A DNA stretch of 64,000 nt from assembly GCA_021781415.1 (NCBI GenBank), contig JAJXWW010000005.1:1-64000 (forward strand), written 5' to 3'. Shown here piece by piece: positions 8,919 to 17,237 of this stretch. The notes under the pieces were generated by a model that was not told the origin of the DNA, did no database searches, and was given only the letters and a program-made list of their open reading frames with translations. The DNA is from Planctomycetota bacterium (GTDB lineage Bacteria > Planctomycetota > Planctomycetia > Gemmatales > Gemmataceae). The position numbers were made by a program, and so were the translations under genes. Positions within the stretch are counted from its first letter, which is position 1. Every line of letters starts with the position of its first letter.

Positions 8919-10160
8919 TTAGAACAAGGCGTAACCAGCGGCGAATAAGGCAGAATAAGATCCTAACATAAAACCTCCGACGGCTGCGAACACAGTCGCC
9001 GCTCCAGCTGGTGCCCGGTGAAGTAATTGTCCCAAGACGAAATAGGCAGGCAACACGGCGGCAGCGAATCGCCCCGTTGAGAGCATCGAGTTATCGTAGC
9101 CCCGTGTTATGTAGGGAATAAAAATAAGACCGGTGGCAAGCAATATCTCGCAGCCGTTAAGCCAGCGTTTTACGGCCCCTACAACGATGAGTGAAGCGGT
9201 TAGAGCGAAATAAATCGGGTTGGCGACAACCAAGCTGAAGAAGGGCGCGTAGTGCCTTTCATGGTAGGACCAGTAGCGCTCGGAGGAGGGTAGGAACATG
9301 GCCCATAAGGGTTCCAGAATGAGTAAAGACCAGGCTTTCACGTCTAATGGTGCATCCGCGTGGGAGCGCCAGTGTTGTTGTACTTTCGCAAATGCCAGCG
9401 GATCGCCAAAGGCCAGATATTGATAGGTCATGTAGGCGAGAAGTCCCCAGCATGCCAATGGCACTAAATACAAGGCATGAGCGAAAAAGGCTCGACGGTT
9501 GTCGGCCCGCTGCCACCAATGCCACAGGAAAGCCGGAAGAAAAGCAATGCCCACGGGTCGCGTCGCGGTAGTCAACCCGCAGAGAATAGCCACCCAGATT
9601 ATGGACTTGCGACTCTCCATGGCTAGCAAAGTCCAGATGCTGGCAAAGAGAAATATGGATTCGCTGTAAGCCATCCGAAAAAAGAACGTCGTAGGCACGA
9701 GTCCAAAGGCGAGTAACACGTTCCAAGGGAGGGTTGAATCGCATACTTCCGGGAACCGGCGGCGCGTATAAGAGTGTAGACTGATAAACGATCCCACAAG
9801 CGCCAGGTGAGAAGTAATTAAGAGCGCCCACTCGACCCTGCAATTCGTGGCTTTCATGATTCCACGAGCTAATAGCGGGTAGGCTGGAAAGAAGGCGACC
9901 TCGGAACCTTGCGAGGGATTATAAGTATATCCAGAAACACAAATGGATGCATAATGTAGGGCATCGTAGTGACAGAACGATGCAAGTATCGTGCCATGCT
10001 GAGCTTGAGGAGTGTTTTGAGGACGCTTAACGAAATCATTTCCAAATAACATTCCAAGGAAAACGATCGCGCCGGTGACATAATATACGGTGAAGCCGAC
10101 TAGAATATCATGTTGCTGGACGAGAATTAATTTCTTGGACGCTACAATTAGCCGTTTCAT
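8919..10160 (-). CDS. PIG-V-like mannosyltransferase family membrane protein
   Basis: An integral membrane glycosyltransferase candidate of 413 residues with about 9-11 hydrophobic segments. The family signature is the loop after the first segment, with the acidic residue in CHYDALHYASICVSGY followed by VAFFPAYPLLAR. This matches the Mannosyl_trans2/PIG-V pattern of polyprenyl-phosphate-sugar-dependent enzymes. GC content is visibly lower than in flanking genes, and the gene lies in the bracketed accessory block with an IS element. It could decorate a lipid or surface glycan; donor and acceptor are unknown. There is no obvious operon partner. Confidence 0.8.
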   Translation of the reverse strand: MKRLIVASKKLILVQQHDILVGFTVYYVTGAIVFLGMLFGNDFVKRPQNTPQAQHGTILASFCHYDALHYASICVSGYTYNPSQGSEVAFFPAYPLLARGIMKATNCRVEWALLITSHLALVGSFISLHSYTRRRFPEVCDSTLPWNVLLAFGLVPTTFFFRMAYSESIFLFASIWTLLAMESRKSIIWVAILCGLTTATRPVGIAFLPAFLWHWWQRADNRRAFFAHALYLVPLACWGLLAYMTYQYLAFGDPLAFAKVQQHWRSHADAPLDVKAWSLLILEPLWAMFLPSSERYWSYHERHYAPFFSLVVANPIYFALTASLIVVGAVKRWLNGCEILLATGLIFIPYITRGYDNSMLSTGRFAAAVLPAYFVLGQLLHRAPAGAATVFAAVGGFMLGSYSALFAAGYALF

Positions 10161-10287
10161 AAATTTCGCCGGTTATAATTTTCCGAGCATTTGTCCAAAG
10201 CGCATCGCGGGAAGAGGGTAGTTCCAGCGATGGCAAGGTCGCGTTAATATTTTACTTGAAAAGTCAACGCGCCCCAGTTTTGTCTAA

Positions 10288-10401
10288 CAGTACAGCGCGG
10301 GTATGTAGCTGGAGGCTCGGTTTTCTAGGCAAATTCGAGCGAGCTGCCAAAATGGTGGCCCGCAGATTTCCCGGCGATTCCGAGCAACCCGCGCTGTACT
10401 G
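10288..10401. mobile_element. 114-bp MITE-like element with perfect 14-bp terminal inverted repeats
   Basis: The element begins CAGTACAGCGCGGG (10288-10301) and ends with the exact reverse complement CCCGCGCTGTACTG (10388-10401). It is flanked on both sides by CTAA (10284-10287 and 10402-10405), consistent with a target-site duplication. It encodes nothing. The interior has a smaller hairpin (GCTCG with CGAGC). Fourteen bases of the end (TAACAGTACAGCGC) recur at 48719-48732, so the family may be dispersed. The right-hand flank is shared with the adjacent IS element. Confidence 0.7.
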
Positions 10402-10405
10402 CTAA

Positions 10406-11299
10406 GTGGCTGTTTCAAAAGTTTTACGCTGATTTTCGTCGATACTTGAACTCAGCGCACTCTTCAGATGGACAAAGTAGCTTTACCATCTTTGTTATCA
10501 TACTTATATAAATCATTCCTTCGCTCGACGACGGCAAACGCTCGTAATCTTTACTGTGACCACGATAACGACCCAACCACGCAAAGGTCCGCTCCACGAC
10601 CCAACGACGCGGTAATAACACCCAACCTTTCTGATTCCCAGGGCGACTGACAACTTCTAATTCCCACGATCCATCAATATGATTCTCTATGTGCGCGTAC
10701 AATTCATAATTGTGATATTTACTATCCGCCCATATCTTCCGCAAACGAGGATAATTGGTGCGGTCCAAGTGCGACAACACTTTCTTGGCCGCCTCCGCGT
10801 CGCCCACGGCACCGCTCGTCACCATCACGAACAACAACAAACCCATCGTATCCACGGCGATATGACGCTTTCGACTGTTGCCCGTCACCTTGCGAGCATT
10901 GTCGAAACCCACCTCGCCGCCCAACTCGGTACTCTTGACCGTTTGGCTGTCGATGCTACCGGCACTCGGCGTCGCTTCACGCCCCGCCTGCAAGCGAACC
11001 AATTCGCGAATATTATCGTTCATGCGTTGCCAAGCGCCATCATCGCGCCACTGAGCAAAATAATAGTAGACGGTTTGCCAAGCGGGATAATCTTTGGGGA
11101 GCATACGCCACTGGCATCCCGATTTGTTGCGATAGAGTATGGCGTGAACGACGAGACGGATGTCGACCGTTCGTCGCGTTCCCCCATGCTTGACCGGAGG
11201 AACCTGCGGCTCCAGGATTGCCCACTGTTCATCTGTCAAGTCGCTCGGATAGATTTTGCTCATGCAGCTGTTCTACGGGAAATCTTCCCAAACAGCCAC
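10406..11299. mobile_element. IS5-family insertion sequence (894 bp, intact)
   Basis: Both ends begin GTGGCTGTTT read inwards (10406-10415, and the reverse complement at 11290-11299), with partial matching for a further 10 bases. A TAA at 10403-10405 and at 11300-11302 fits the 3-bp TNA duplication made by the IS427/IS1031-type groups. One intact transposase gene fills the element. Ends, target duplication and ORF are all complete, so it may be recently active. Confidence 0.85.
10424..11263 (-). CDS. IS5-family transposase (DDE)
   Basis: A 279-residue single-frame transposase. The N-terminus YPSDLTDEQWAILEPQVPP and the insertion-domain phrase YRNKSGCQWRMLPKDYPAWQ are typical of the IS5 family. 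The DDE triad is visible as Asp105 (SIDSQTVK), Asp180 (IWADSKYHN) and Glu224 (VVERTFAWLGRYRG), with the basic RKRHIAVDTMGLLL strand between the first two. No frameshift or stop interrupts it. It sits within the terminal repeats described for the element. Confidence 0.95.
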   Translation of the reverse strand: MSKIYPSDLTDEQWAILEPQVPPVKHGGTRRTVDIRLVVHAILYRNKSGCQWRMLPKDYPAWQTVYYYFAQWRDDGAWQRMNDNIRELVRLQAGREATPSAGSIDSQTVKSTELGGEVGFDNARKVTGNSRKRHIAVDTMGLLLFVMVTSGAVGDAEAAKKVLSHLDRTNYPRLRKIWADSKYHNYELYAHIENHIDGSWELEVVSRPGNQKGWVLLPRRWVVERTFAWLGRYRGHSKDYERLPSSSEGMIYISMITKMVKLLCPSEECAEFKYRRKSA

Positions 11300-11527
11300 T
11301 AAGCGGTTGTATCGGGATGGCGAACGACCGAGGTCGGCCGGTCGGTAATGGCTCGAAAGTAACCGGCCGACGCTGGCCGTTCCCCCTTCTGTTAGAGTTT
11401 TAACGGTAGTCCTCGAATGTTCTTTTCCAAAACGGGTTGAGCGGTGGTTCGTGGCCGAGCCAGCCGTTCGTGCCGCGCAGAGGGGCGCTTTCCGATTTGG
11501 AACGAAGAAAGATACAAGTAACCACCG

Positions 11528-11920
11528 TCAAGAATCATTGCATGTAAAGATCGGCCCAGCAGCTTGCCAGTTGTTGCCGCTTGTGCCAATTGCTTCCGCC
11601 CAAAGACCAACGGGTAAATTACATTTCAGTGTACACAGCGTAGCAGGAGAGAATTGTTGTTTGGTCCCATCTTGGAACGTACATTTCCCCGCTCCTGGAC
11701 CATTTACGTCGCGACAAGTTGGTTGTCCTGTATTACATACCTGACAATCTTTCGACTGCCAATTGAAACAGTTTATTCCTGGATTCAAATCCTCATAATA
11801 GATCAGAATCATGCGACACTTGGCGTCGCAAGCACAAAATACATCCTCCTGTGCCATAAAGAGCAGAACACAAACAAATAGACAGGCGAACAAACCGCGG
11901 TCAACGAAGGTCCAACGCAC
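11528..11920 (-). CDS. Small cysteine-rich secreted protein of unknown function
   Basis: A 130-residue protein from a GTG at 11920, chosen because AGGAG lies 6 nt upstream. The N-terminus is a signal peptide (VRWTFVDRGLFACLFVCVLL). The mature part has about ten cysteines, with spacings such as C-A-C-D-A-K-C, C-Q-V-C and C-T-L-K-C, which suggests disulfides outside the cytoplasm. No known fold or metal-site pattern is recognised. It is the last gene of a minus-strand set with the membrane-anchored protein at 12014 and the DUF1573 protein at 13125, so a joint envelope role is plausible. GC is low compared with the chromosome. Confidence 0.65.
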   Translation of the reverse strand: MRWTFVDRGLFACLFVCVLLFMAQEDVFCACDAKCRMILIYYEDLNPGINCFNWQSKDCQVCNTGQPTCRDVNGPGAGKCTFQDGTKQQFSPATLCTLKCNLPVGLWAEAIGTSGNNWQAAGPIFTCNDS

Positions 11921-12013
11921 GGTAATCTCCTCTCTTGAAACAATTGGGCAAACTTTGGAAGAAAATAACATACACTGTGTGTGGGCAGACAAGTAGCGCT
12001 CCCAAAACTACTA

Positions 12014-13093
12014 CTATTTCTCTCGCTTTAGGAGAGGCCATCTTCGCCAAATCAGTAGTGCAAGGGCAAAAGCACCGAATAATAGAGGAAGGAATTTCCA
12101 AAGCGGTTTCCTGCCAACCGCCGACATATAGATCGTGCTTCCCCCATTCTTTTCATCGACTACCATCGTTCCGGTCGGAAAAACCAACGCGAACAAAGTG
12201 GCGTCGGTTTTCCCGTTAAACTCGGTTGTAATCATTGAGCCTCGTGTTGAATCGATAATACGTCCATCCGGTCCATTACTTACGATCGCCCAATGGGTCG
12301 GAACCCAACCTGCCGACACATCTTGCCGGTAGTCTATGTCCATTTTCACTCGAACCTCGCCGTTCTCCTCAATGGTATGACGTAGGACCACAAAATCCCG
12401 CTCTGGATCAACCCAGAGCCGCAAGAACGCATCCAAAGGGGGAACGCGTTTTTCTAATTCAATGCAGAGACGGCCTCCAATATTTTTCCTCTCCGCGCAA
12501 GCGGAGAACCCCTGGAGGTCGAATGGTCGTAAAGAAGGATCGAGGGATCGGTACGCAAGCAATAAAGGTCGAAGTCGATAAAGCTGGGCATCTCGGAATC
12601 GAGTCTCGGCGCGGATGCCGCCTTGGGGCCGACTGACGTTACCTAGTCCGTCGGGGTACAGATCTTTACACTCCGTCCCATCAAATACGCTGGCATATTT
12701 GATGGAACGGTAGTGGTCCGCATTGTCTCCCGCCCATTCCATTCCCTCATAAGAAAAGCGCGCCTTACCGTCATCCAGCTCAAGGGTCAGAGAAAAATCA
12801 AGAGTTTTATCTTCTGGAGGGATAATCTCTTTTCCAGTAAGCTGCAATCGGTGACGCACGATGCGCGGCATGTGCGCGGAGATAGAACCACATGGCTGCG
12901 TTATCTGTTCTTTCCACGAGAGGCGGGCGGTATGAACCTGCTCCTGGCGAGCGCGCCATACCTGCTGAATTGTTTCGAGACGCACAGTCGGAGCTTCACC
13001 GAAGCTGGCGGAAAACGCGATAATGATAACCACCAGGATCGCAATGCCGTATATCGAAGCTCTTTGTCCCCGTCCTTCAAACGGTCCAACCAT
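12014..13093 (-). CDS. Membrane-anchored LolA-like/planctomycete protein of unknown function
   Basis: A 359-residue protein. The ATG at 13093 has GAGGAG upstream; the frame is open to 13285, but that part overlaps the upstream gene. It has a hydrophobic N-terminal segment (SIYGIAILVVIIIAFSASF), a large extracytoplasmic domain and a C-terminal membrane helix (FLPLLFGAFALALLIW) with a basic end. The central strands (DAFLRLWVDPERDFVVLRHT, VKMDIDYRQ) resemble the LolA/LolB-like beta fold common in planctomycete secreted proteins, but the match is weak. It lies 31 bp after the DUF1573 gene, so the two are probably co-transcribed. Confidence 0.7.
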   Translation of the reverse strand: MVGPFEGRGQRASIYGIAILVVIIIAFSASFGEAPTVRLETIQQVWRARQEQVHTARLSWKEQITQPCGSISAHMPRIVRHRLQLTGKEIIPPEDKTLDFSLTLELDDGKARFSYEGMEWAGDNADHYRSIKYASVFDGTECKDLYPDGLGNVSRPQGGIRAETRFRDAQLYRLRPLLLAYRSLDPSLRPFDLQGFSACAERKNIGGRLCIELEKRVPPLDAFLRLWVDPERDFVVLRHTIEENGEVRVKMDIDYRQDVSAGWVPTHWAIVSNGPDGRIIDSTRGSMITTEFNGKTDATLFALVFPTGTMVVDEKNGGSTIYMSAVGRKPLWKFLPLLFGAFALALLIWRRWPLLKREK

Positions 13094-13124
13094 AACCCTG
13101 CTCCTCAATCGGGCGCTAAAATCT

Positions 13125-14216
13125 TCAATCGGTTGAGCTTTTGACGCCGCAGTAGGACACTCGAACCACAACCTCGTCCTCTCGCTTATCCGACCGAGCG
13201 ACGCGAAAAACCAACTTGCCGTTCTTCTCTCCCGGTGTGACGATCCTTTGCTCGACTTCGAAAGCGACAGAAGAGCCTCCCGCATCGGCTACCCGTTCGG
13301 CCTTCAATCCAGCTCCTTCACACCGAACCTCCTTGACGGTAAATGGCTGTCCGCTAGACGAACGTAGCGTAATTGCCTCTGTTGCGGTCGTGTTCAGTCC
13401 GCACGCCCCGAACAAGAGCGTAGAGGGGGAAGGCTCTATGTCGCACACGATGTGCCCCCGAACTTCAACCTTTTTCGCTGCGAGGCACCGGCCGTTGCTC
13501 AATTCGGGAGTGACGGAGATAAGACAACGAATTTCTCCGCGCGGCAGCGTTGAACGCTGCGTGACGACTAGCTCGAAAGAATCTTTTGTCTCTGGTGTGG
13601 AGGGTTGTATGTGGACGTCGAATGCTGGGGAAGCGGAGTTCGCACTCAGCTTTGCCAACGGTACGAGCGCCGTGATTCGCGTCTTTTGCGATGCGAGCCG
13701 ACTCGATTCGGGTATGCGACCGAAATCCACAAATGGAGGGTCACATTGGACTGCGGAGCGGACACGGCCTCGAATTGGCCACCAAACGGGTGAGGTGACT
13801 CCCGACACTTCGGGCGAAATACTGACCTCAAAATCATGTACGGGGGAACCGTTATCTCCTTGCTCTTTCGGCGACAAGTCAATTGTAAGCTGAACCTCGC
13901 GCGTCTCGCCAGCGGGAACGATCAGCGTCTTTGGCTCGATCTGCGAACAAGTACAATTGCCGAGGAATCCCTTGATTTCTACATCTTGCGCGGAATGGTT
14001 GGTGATAGGTAGCGCCCAACGAAATTGCGGATCTTCCCAAACCTCGCCGAAATCGAGACGGTCGGGGGCTGGCTCCAGCCCCTTAAGCGGCACGAAAGGC
14101 TTCCGAAAAGTCAGCCCGACAGCAATTCCTCCAGCGCTAGCGAATATCAGCAGAGCGCTGGCGATGATTTGGAAGCGACTACCACGCTCTCGCTTCTCAG
14201 GCATTGACGCGTCCAT
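13125..14216 (-). CDS. DUF1573 domain-containing exported protein
   Basis: A 363-residue protein with an N-terminal membrane anchor or signal (IIASALLIFASAGGIAVGL) followed by a DUF1573/ASPM-SPD-2-Hydin-like domain: LDFGEVWEDPQFRWALPITN, then FLGNCTCSQIEPKTLIVPAGE and VQLTIDLSPKEQGD. Further Ig-like beta segments continue to the C-terminus (VDFGRIPESS, LLFGACGLNTTATEAITL). The Cys pair NCTC is characteristic of the family. DUF1573 proteins are periplasmic or surface proteins without known enzyme activity. It heads a minus-strand trio with the genes at 12014 and 11528. The block is less GC-rich than its surroundings. Confidence 0.85.
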   Translation of the reverse strand: MDASMPEKRERGSRFQIIASALLIFASAGGIAVGLTFRKPFVPLKGLEPAPDRLDFGEVWEDPQFRWALPITNHSAQDVEIKGFLGNCTCSQIEPKTLIVPAGETREVQLTIDLSPKEQGDNGSPVHDFEVSISPEVSGVTSPVWWPIRGRVRSAVQCDPPFVDFGRIPESSRLASQKTRITALVPLAKLSANSASPAFDVHIQPSTPETKDSFELVVTQRSTLPRGEIRCLISVTPELSNGRCLAAKKVEVRGHIVCDIEPSPSTLLFGACGLNTTATEAITLRSSSGQPFTVKEVRCEGAGLKAERVADAGGSSVAFEVEQRIVTPGEKNGKLVFRVARSDKREDEVVVRVSYCGVKSSTD

Positions 14217-14378
14217 GAAGTTACCCTCCGTTTAGATGCCGGAGTGATCACCGCATTCGTAAACTTATGTCTCCGATTCCGTGTGGAGACCATGCTATTC
14301 ACCGAATTGTGACCTGTCAATACCCTCAATGTGTTATCCATCGAATCTATCTTACTTCGCTGGTACTCACCCTTATAC

Positions 14379-14599
14379 CGTTACGACGCCTTGCGATCGT
14401 TCGTCGCGGCGTCGGGATACTTGATGCGCGTGTGGTACAAGGCGGTCAGCCCCTTGCACAATGTTTCCTCGACGATGTGCAATTCGGTCAGCGTCAGGCC
14501 GCTCTCCTCGAATTGGCCGTCGAGCAAGCGTTTCATCAACAAATCGTGAACGAGCTTGCGCAGGCTGCCGGCCGTGGGCGAGGTCAGAGCGCGGCTAGA
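14379..14599. repeat. Direct repeat copy B: 3' end of the intact 7TM-HD gene
   Basis: This is the intact counterpart of 8442-8662, offset by 5937 bp. Identity starts at the same base, 2 nt before the stop triplet (plus-strand reading), and the two outer flanks are unrelated. This gives a sharp junction on the stop-codon side. Confidence 0.85.
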
Positions 14600-16198
14600 G
14601 CTTTCCACGGCATCCGCGAGCATCAGAATGCCGTTTTCGCGCGTCTGCGGCTTGGGACCGGGATAGCGGAACGTCGGTTCGAGCGGATGCGGCTGCCCAT
14701 CGGTTCGCGCCGGGCCGTTGCCCTGGCTTTCGTGGATGCGCAACGCTTCGCGATAGAAATACTCCACTAATGTGGTGCCGTGGTGCTGTTGAATGAAGTC
14801 GATGAGCGGGCGCGGCAAGCGATATTGCTCGGCGAGGGCGATGCCGTCCTTGACGTGGCCGATGATGATGAGCGTGCTAAGGGCCGGTTCCAACGCGTCG
14901 TGGCGATTCTCGCCGGACTGGTTTTCGATGAAGTAATGCGGCTTGAGCATTTTGCCGATGTCGTGGAAGTAGCTGCCGACGCGCGTGAGCAGCGGATTGG
15001 CTCCGATGGCTTCGGCGCACGGCTCGGCCAAGGTTGCCACCGTCATGCTGTGCGTGTAAGTGCCCGGAGCGCGGCGGACCAACTCTTGCATCAACGGATG
15101 GGATCCGTCGCCGAGTTCCAAAAGGCTAACGTCGGTGACGATGGAGAAGCAGCGCTCGATGAGCGGCAAGCCCCCGCTGACGAGGAAACCGGCGAGCGTG
15201 CCCCATACCAATGCCCAACCGGAATCGCTCAAGATCAACTCCCAGGTTTGTCCGGTATAAAGCTCCGTGGCCAGGGTCATGGCCAGATACGCGATGCCGG
15301 CCACGATGCCCACTTTCACCAGGCGCGTGCGCGAGCGAATGTTGCGCAGGGTCAAAATCGCCGTCGCTTGTCCGCCCATGGCCACCAACAGATCGTTGAG
15401 CGAGCCATCCAGCATGACGATCGTGGCGAACGTCAGGCTCAACGACATGAGGAGAGCGAACTGGGGATTGTAGGCAATCGTCAGAATCAGGGCCGTCACC
15501 GTGAGCGGGATCAGGACGGCGTGCCAACACACCGGACAAAGAAACAAGCCGACGCCCAACGTCAACAGAACGACCACACAGACGCCGGCTATCTTTTGCG
15601 GGCTGGCGGCGAGGCTCTGTTGAAAGCGGATGACGTAGAGTACGACCAAGAGCGACAGCAGCGCGAAGACGAGAAAGATGGCGATGGTGCGGCTGAGTTT
15701 CATGGCCCAGCTCTGGCTCTGCAAGAAGGCGCGCGATTCGATCTGTAAAAGCTCATATTGACTATCGGTAATCGGCGAATTGCGTTCGACCAGCAAATGG
15801 CCGGGCCAAAACGTCTTGGGAACCAGGGCGACGTTGCGACGAGCATCTTCGTAGAGCGCGCGCTGTTTTTCCAAAGGCAGCGCCTGAATCTTCGCATCGA
15901 CGGAGAGCAGTTTGACTGCTTCGTCGCGCTGCCGCGCCGTTTCCTCGACATCCTCGGCGGTGAAGAACACCCGCGCCCGCAGATCGTAGGGGCGGATCTC
16001 GCCGACCCGATAGGACATCAGGCCGCCCCAGTCGTGGGCCAGATAGGTTGCGCCCAGAACGGTCGTCAAGACCAGGGCCACGCGCAGGAGCATTCCCCGG
16101 CCAAAGAGATTCGGCAACACCGGATCGTCGCTTCGCGATGACCGCCGTCGGCCATTCCATTGGCTCAATCGCGAAGGCTTCTTAAAGGGAACAAACAT
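14381..16198 (-). CDS. 7TM-HD family phosphohydrolase (PgpH-like)
   Basis: A 605-residue membrane hydrolase. A short N-terminal anchor (LLRVALVLTTVLGATYLAH) leads into an extracytoplasmic 7TMR-HDED-type region, then about seven membrane helices (residues about 170-350) and a cytoplasmic HD domain. Metal ligands are visible as the His in TYTHSM, His-Asp in SYFHDIGKM, and later His residues in IIIGHVKDG and FIQQHHGT. PgpH-type members hydrolyse cyclic di-AMP; whether this one does is inferred only from fold. It lies directly downstream of phoH, the usual neighbourhood for this family. Its 3' end is duplicated at 8442-8662. Confidence 0.92.
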   Translation of the reverse strand: MFVPFKKPSRLSQWNGRRRSSRSDDPVLPNLFGRGMLLRVALVLTTVLGATYLAHDWGGLMSYRVGEIRPYDLRARVFFTAEDVEETARQRDEAVKLLSVDAKIQALPLEKQRALYEDARRNVALVPKTFWPGHLLVERNSPITDSQYELLQIESRAFLQSQSWAMKLSRTIAIFLVFALLSLLVVLYVIRFQQSLAASPQKIAGVCVVVLLTLGVGLFLCPVCWHAVLIPLTVTALILTIAYNPQFALLMSLSLTFATIVMLDGSLNDLLVAMGGQATAILTLRNIRSRTRLVKVGIVAGIAYLAMTLATELYTGQTWELILSDSGWALVWGTLAGFLVSGGLPLIERCFSIVTDVSLLELGDGSHPLMQELVRRAPGTYTHSMTVATLAEPCAEAIGANPLLTRVGSYFHDIGKMLKPHYFIENQSGENRHDALEPALSTLIIIGHVKDGIALAEQYRLPRPLIDFIQQHHGTTLVEYFYREALRIHESQGNGPARTDGQPHPLEPTFRYPGPKPQTRENGILMLADAVESSSRALTSPTAGSLRKLVHDLLMKRLLDGQFEESGLTLTELHIVEETLCKGLTALYHTRIKYPDAATNDRKAS

Positions 16199-16200
16199 AT

Positions 16201-16263
16201 ATTCGGCTATCGGCTATCGGCTATCGGCTATCGATTTTAGCCGAGAGCCGAGGGCCGAGAGCC
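16201..16263. repeat. Inverted heptanucleotide repeat array (TATCGGC / GCCGAGA)
   Basis: About four TATCGGC-type heptamers run up to 16230, then a spacer ATCGATTTTA, then three and a half GCCGAGA/GCCGAGG heptamers, which are near-complements of the first set. The whole fills the phoH to 7TM-HD gap and can fold into one stem with 7-nt periodicity. It has the same architecture as the array at 17238-17388. Confidence 0.8.
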
Positions 16264-16267
16264 AATA

Positions 16268-17227
16268 TCACTCCTTCTTTTTGCGGGGCCGTTCGTCCTC
16301 GTAGGCCCGCAGGATTTGCTGCACTAATGGGTTGCGCACAATATCGTGTTCGTCGAGGTAAATCACGGCAATCCGCTCCAAGTCGCGCAGCCGGTGAACG
16401 GCGTCGGTCAAGCCGCTGCGCGTCTGCTTGGGCAGGTCTACTTGAGTAACGTCCCCGGTGACAATGATCTTCGACCCCCCGCCCATGCGCGTCAGGAACA
16501 TCTTCATTTGCGGGATGGTCGTATTTTGTCCTTCGTCGAGAATGATGACCGCTTGATTGAGGGTGCGGCCGCGCATAAAAGCGAGTGGAACGATCTCGAT
16601 AATGTCATTTTCCATGTAGCGCTTGACTTGTTCCGGCTCCATCATGTCGTTGAGCGCGTCGAAGAGCGGGCGCAGATACGGATTGACCTTGGCGGCAATG
16701 TCGCCGGGCAAAAAGCCGAGGCGTTCGCCGGCCTCGACCGCCGGACGCACCAAAACGATCTTCTTCACCGCCGACTGACGCAACATGCTGACCGCCATGC
16801 CGACGGCGAGAAAAGTCTTGCCCGTGCCGGCGGGGCCGACGCAGATGGTGAGATCGTGATCGCGCATGGCCCGAACGTAGCGAGCCTGACCGTCGGTGCG
16901 CGGGCGAACGTAGCGGCCGCCGACTTCACCGGCCTTTTCCGCCGTCGCTCCGATGCGCTCGCCTCCTTGAGTGACGACTTCCAACACGGTTCGCACATCC
17001 TCGGCGGACAGTTGCCCCTGCTGGCGCAACATCTGCCGAAGCTGCTCGAACACGCGCGTGGCCAGGGCCAATTGTTCGTCGCTGCCTTTGAGCAGAACCT
17101 GATCGCCGCGACCGACGAGCTGCGTCATGCCGAGGTGCGCGCGGATTTCGCGCAGATATTGGTCGCGGCTGCCGAACAATAGCACGGCTTCGTCGCGGCT
17201 GTCGAGGGTGATGGTTGCTTCACTCAT
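16268..17227 (-). CDS. phoH: PhoH family ATPase
   Basis: A cytoplasmic P-loop ATPase of 319 residues. The start at 17227 (MSEATITLDSRDE) excludes the in-frame heptamer-repeat translation upstream. An N-terminal KH-like region is followed by the RNA-helicase-like ATPase core: Walker A GPAGTGKTFLAVGMAV, then VRPAVEAGERLGFLPGD, Walker B VIILDEGQNTTIPQMKMFLTRMG and the sensor ITGDVTQVDLP. PhoH proteins are linked to RNA metabolism and often sit by 7TM-HD and YbeY genes; here the HD gene is immediately downstream, but no ybeY is visible. Confidence 0.96.
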   Translation of the reverse strand: MSEATITLDSRDEAVLLFGSRDQYLREIRAHLGMTQLVGRGDQVLLKGSDEQLALATRVFEQLRQMLRQQGQLSAEDVRTVLEVVTQGGERIGATAEKAGEVGGRYVRPRTDGQARYVRAMRDHDLTICVGPAGTGKTFLAVGMAVSMLRQSAVKKIVLVRPAVEAGERLGFLPGDIAAKVNPYLRPLFDALNDMMEPEQVKRYMENDIIEIVPLAFMRGRTLNQAVIILDEGQNTTIPQMKMFLTRMGGGSKIIVTGDVTQVDLPKQTRSGLTDAVHRLRDLERIAVIYLDEHDIVRNPLVQQILRAYEDERPRKKKE

Positions 17228-17237
17228 CTTTATTTCC

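Noticed and set aside
11333-11371. Short stem (GTCGGCCGGT/ACCGGCCGAC) beside the IS element
   Set aside because: Ten-base arms with a 19-nt loop in an otherwise empty gap; not associated with a gene end or known motif strongly enough to list.
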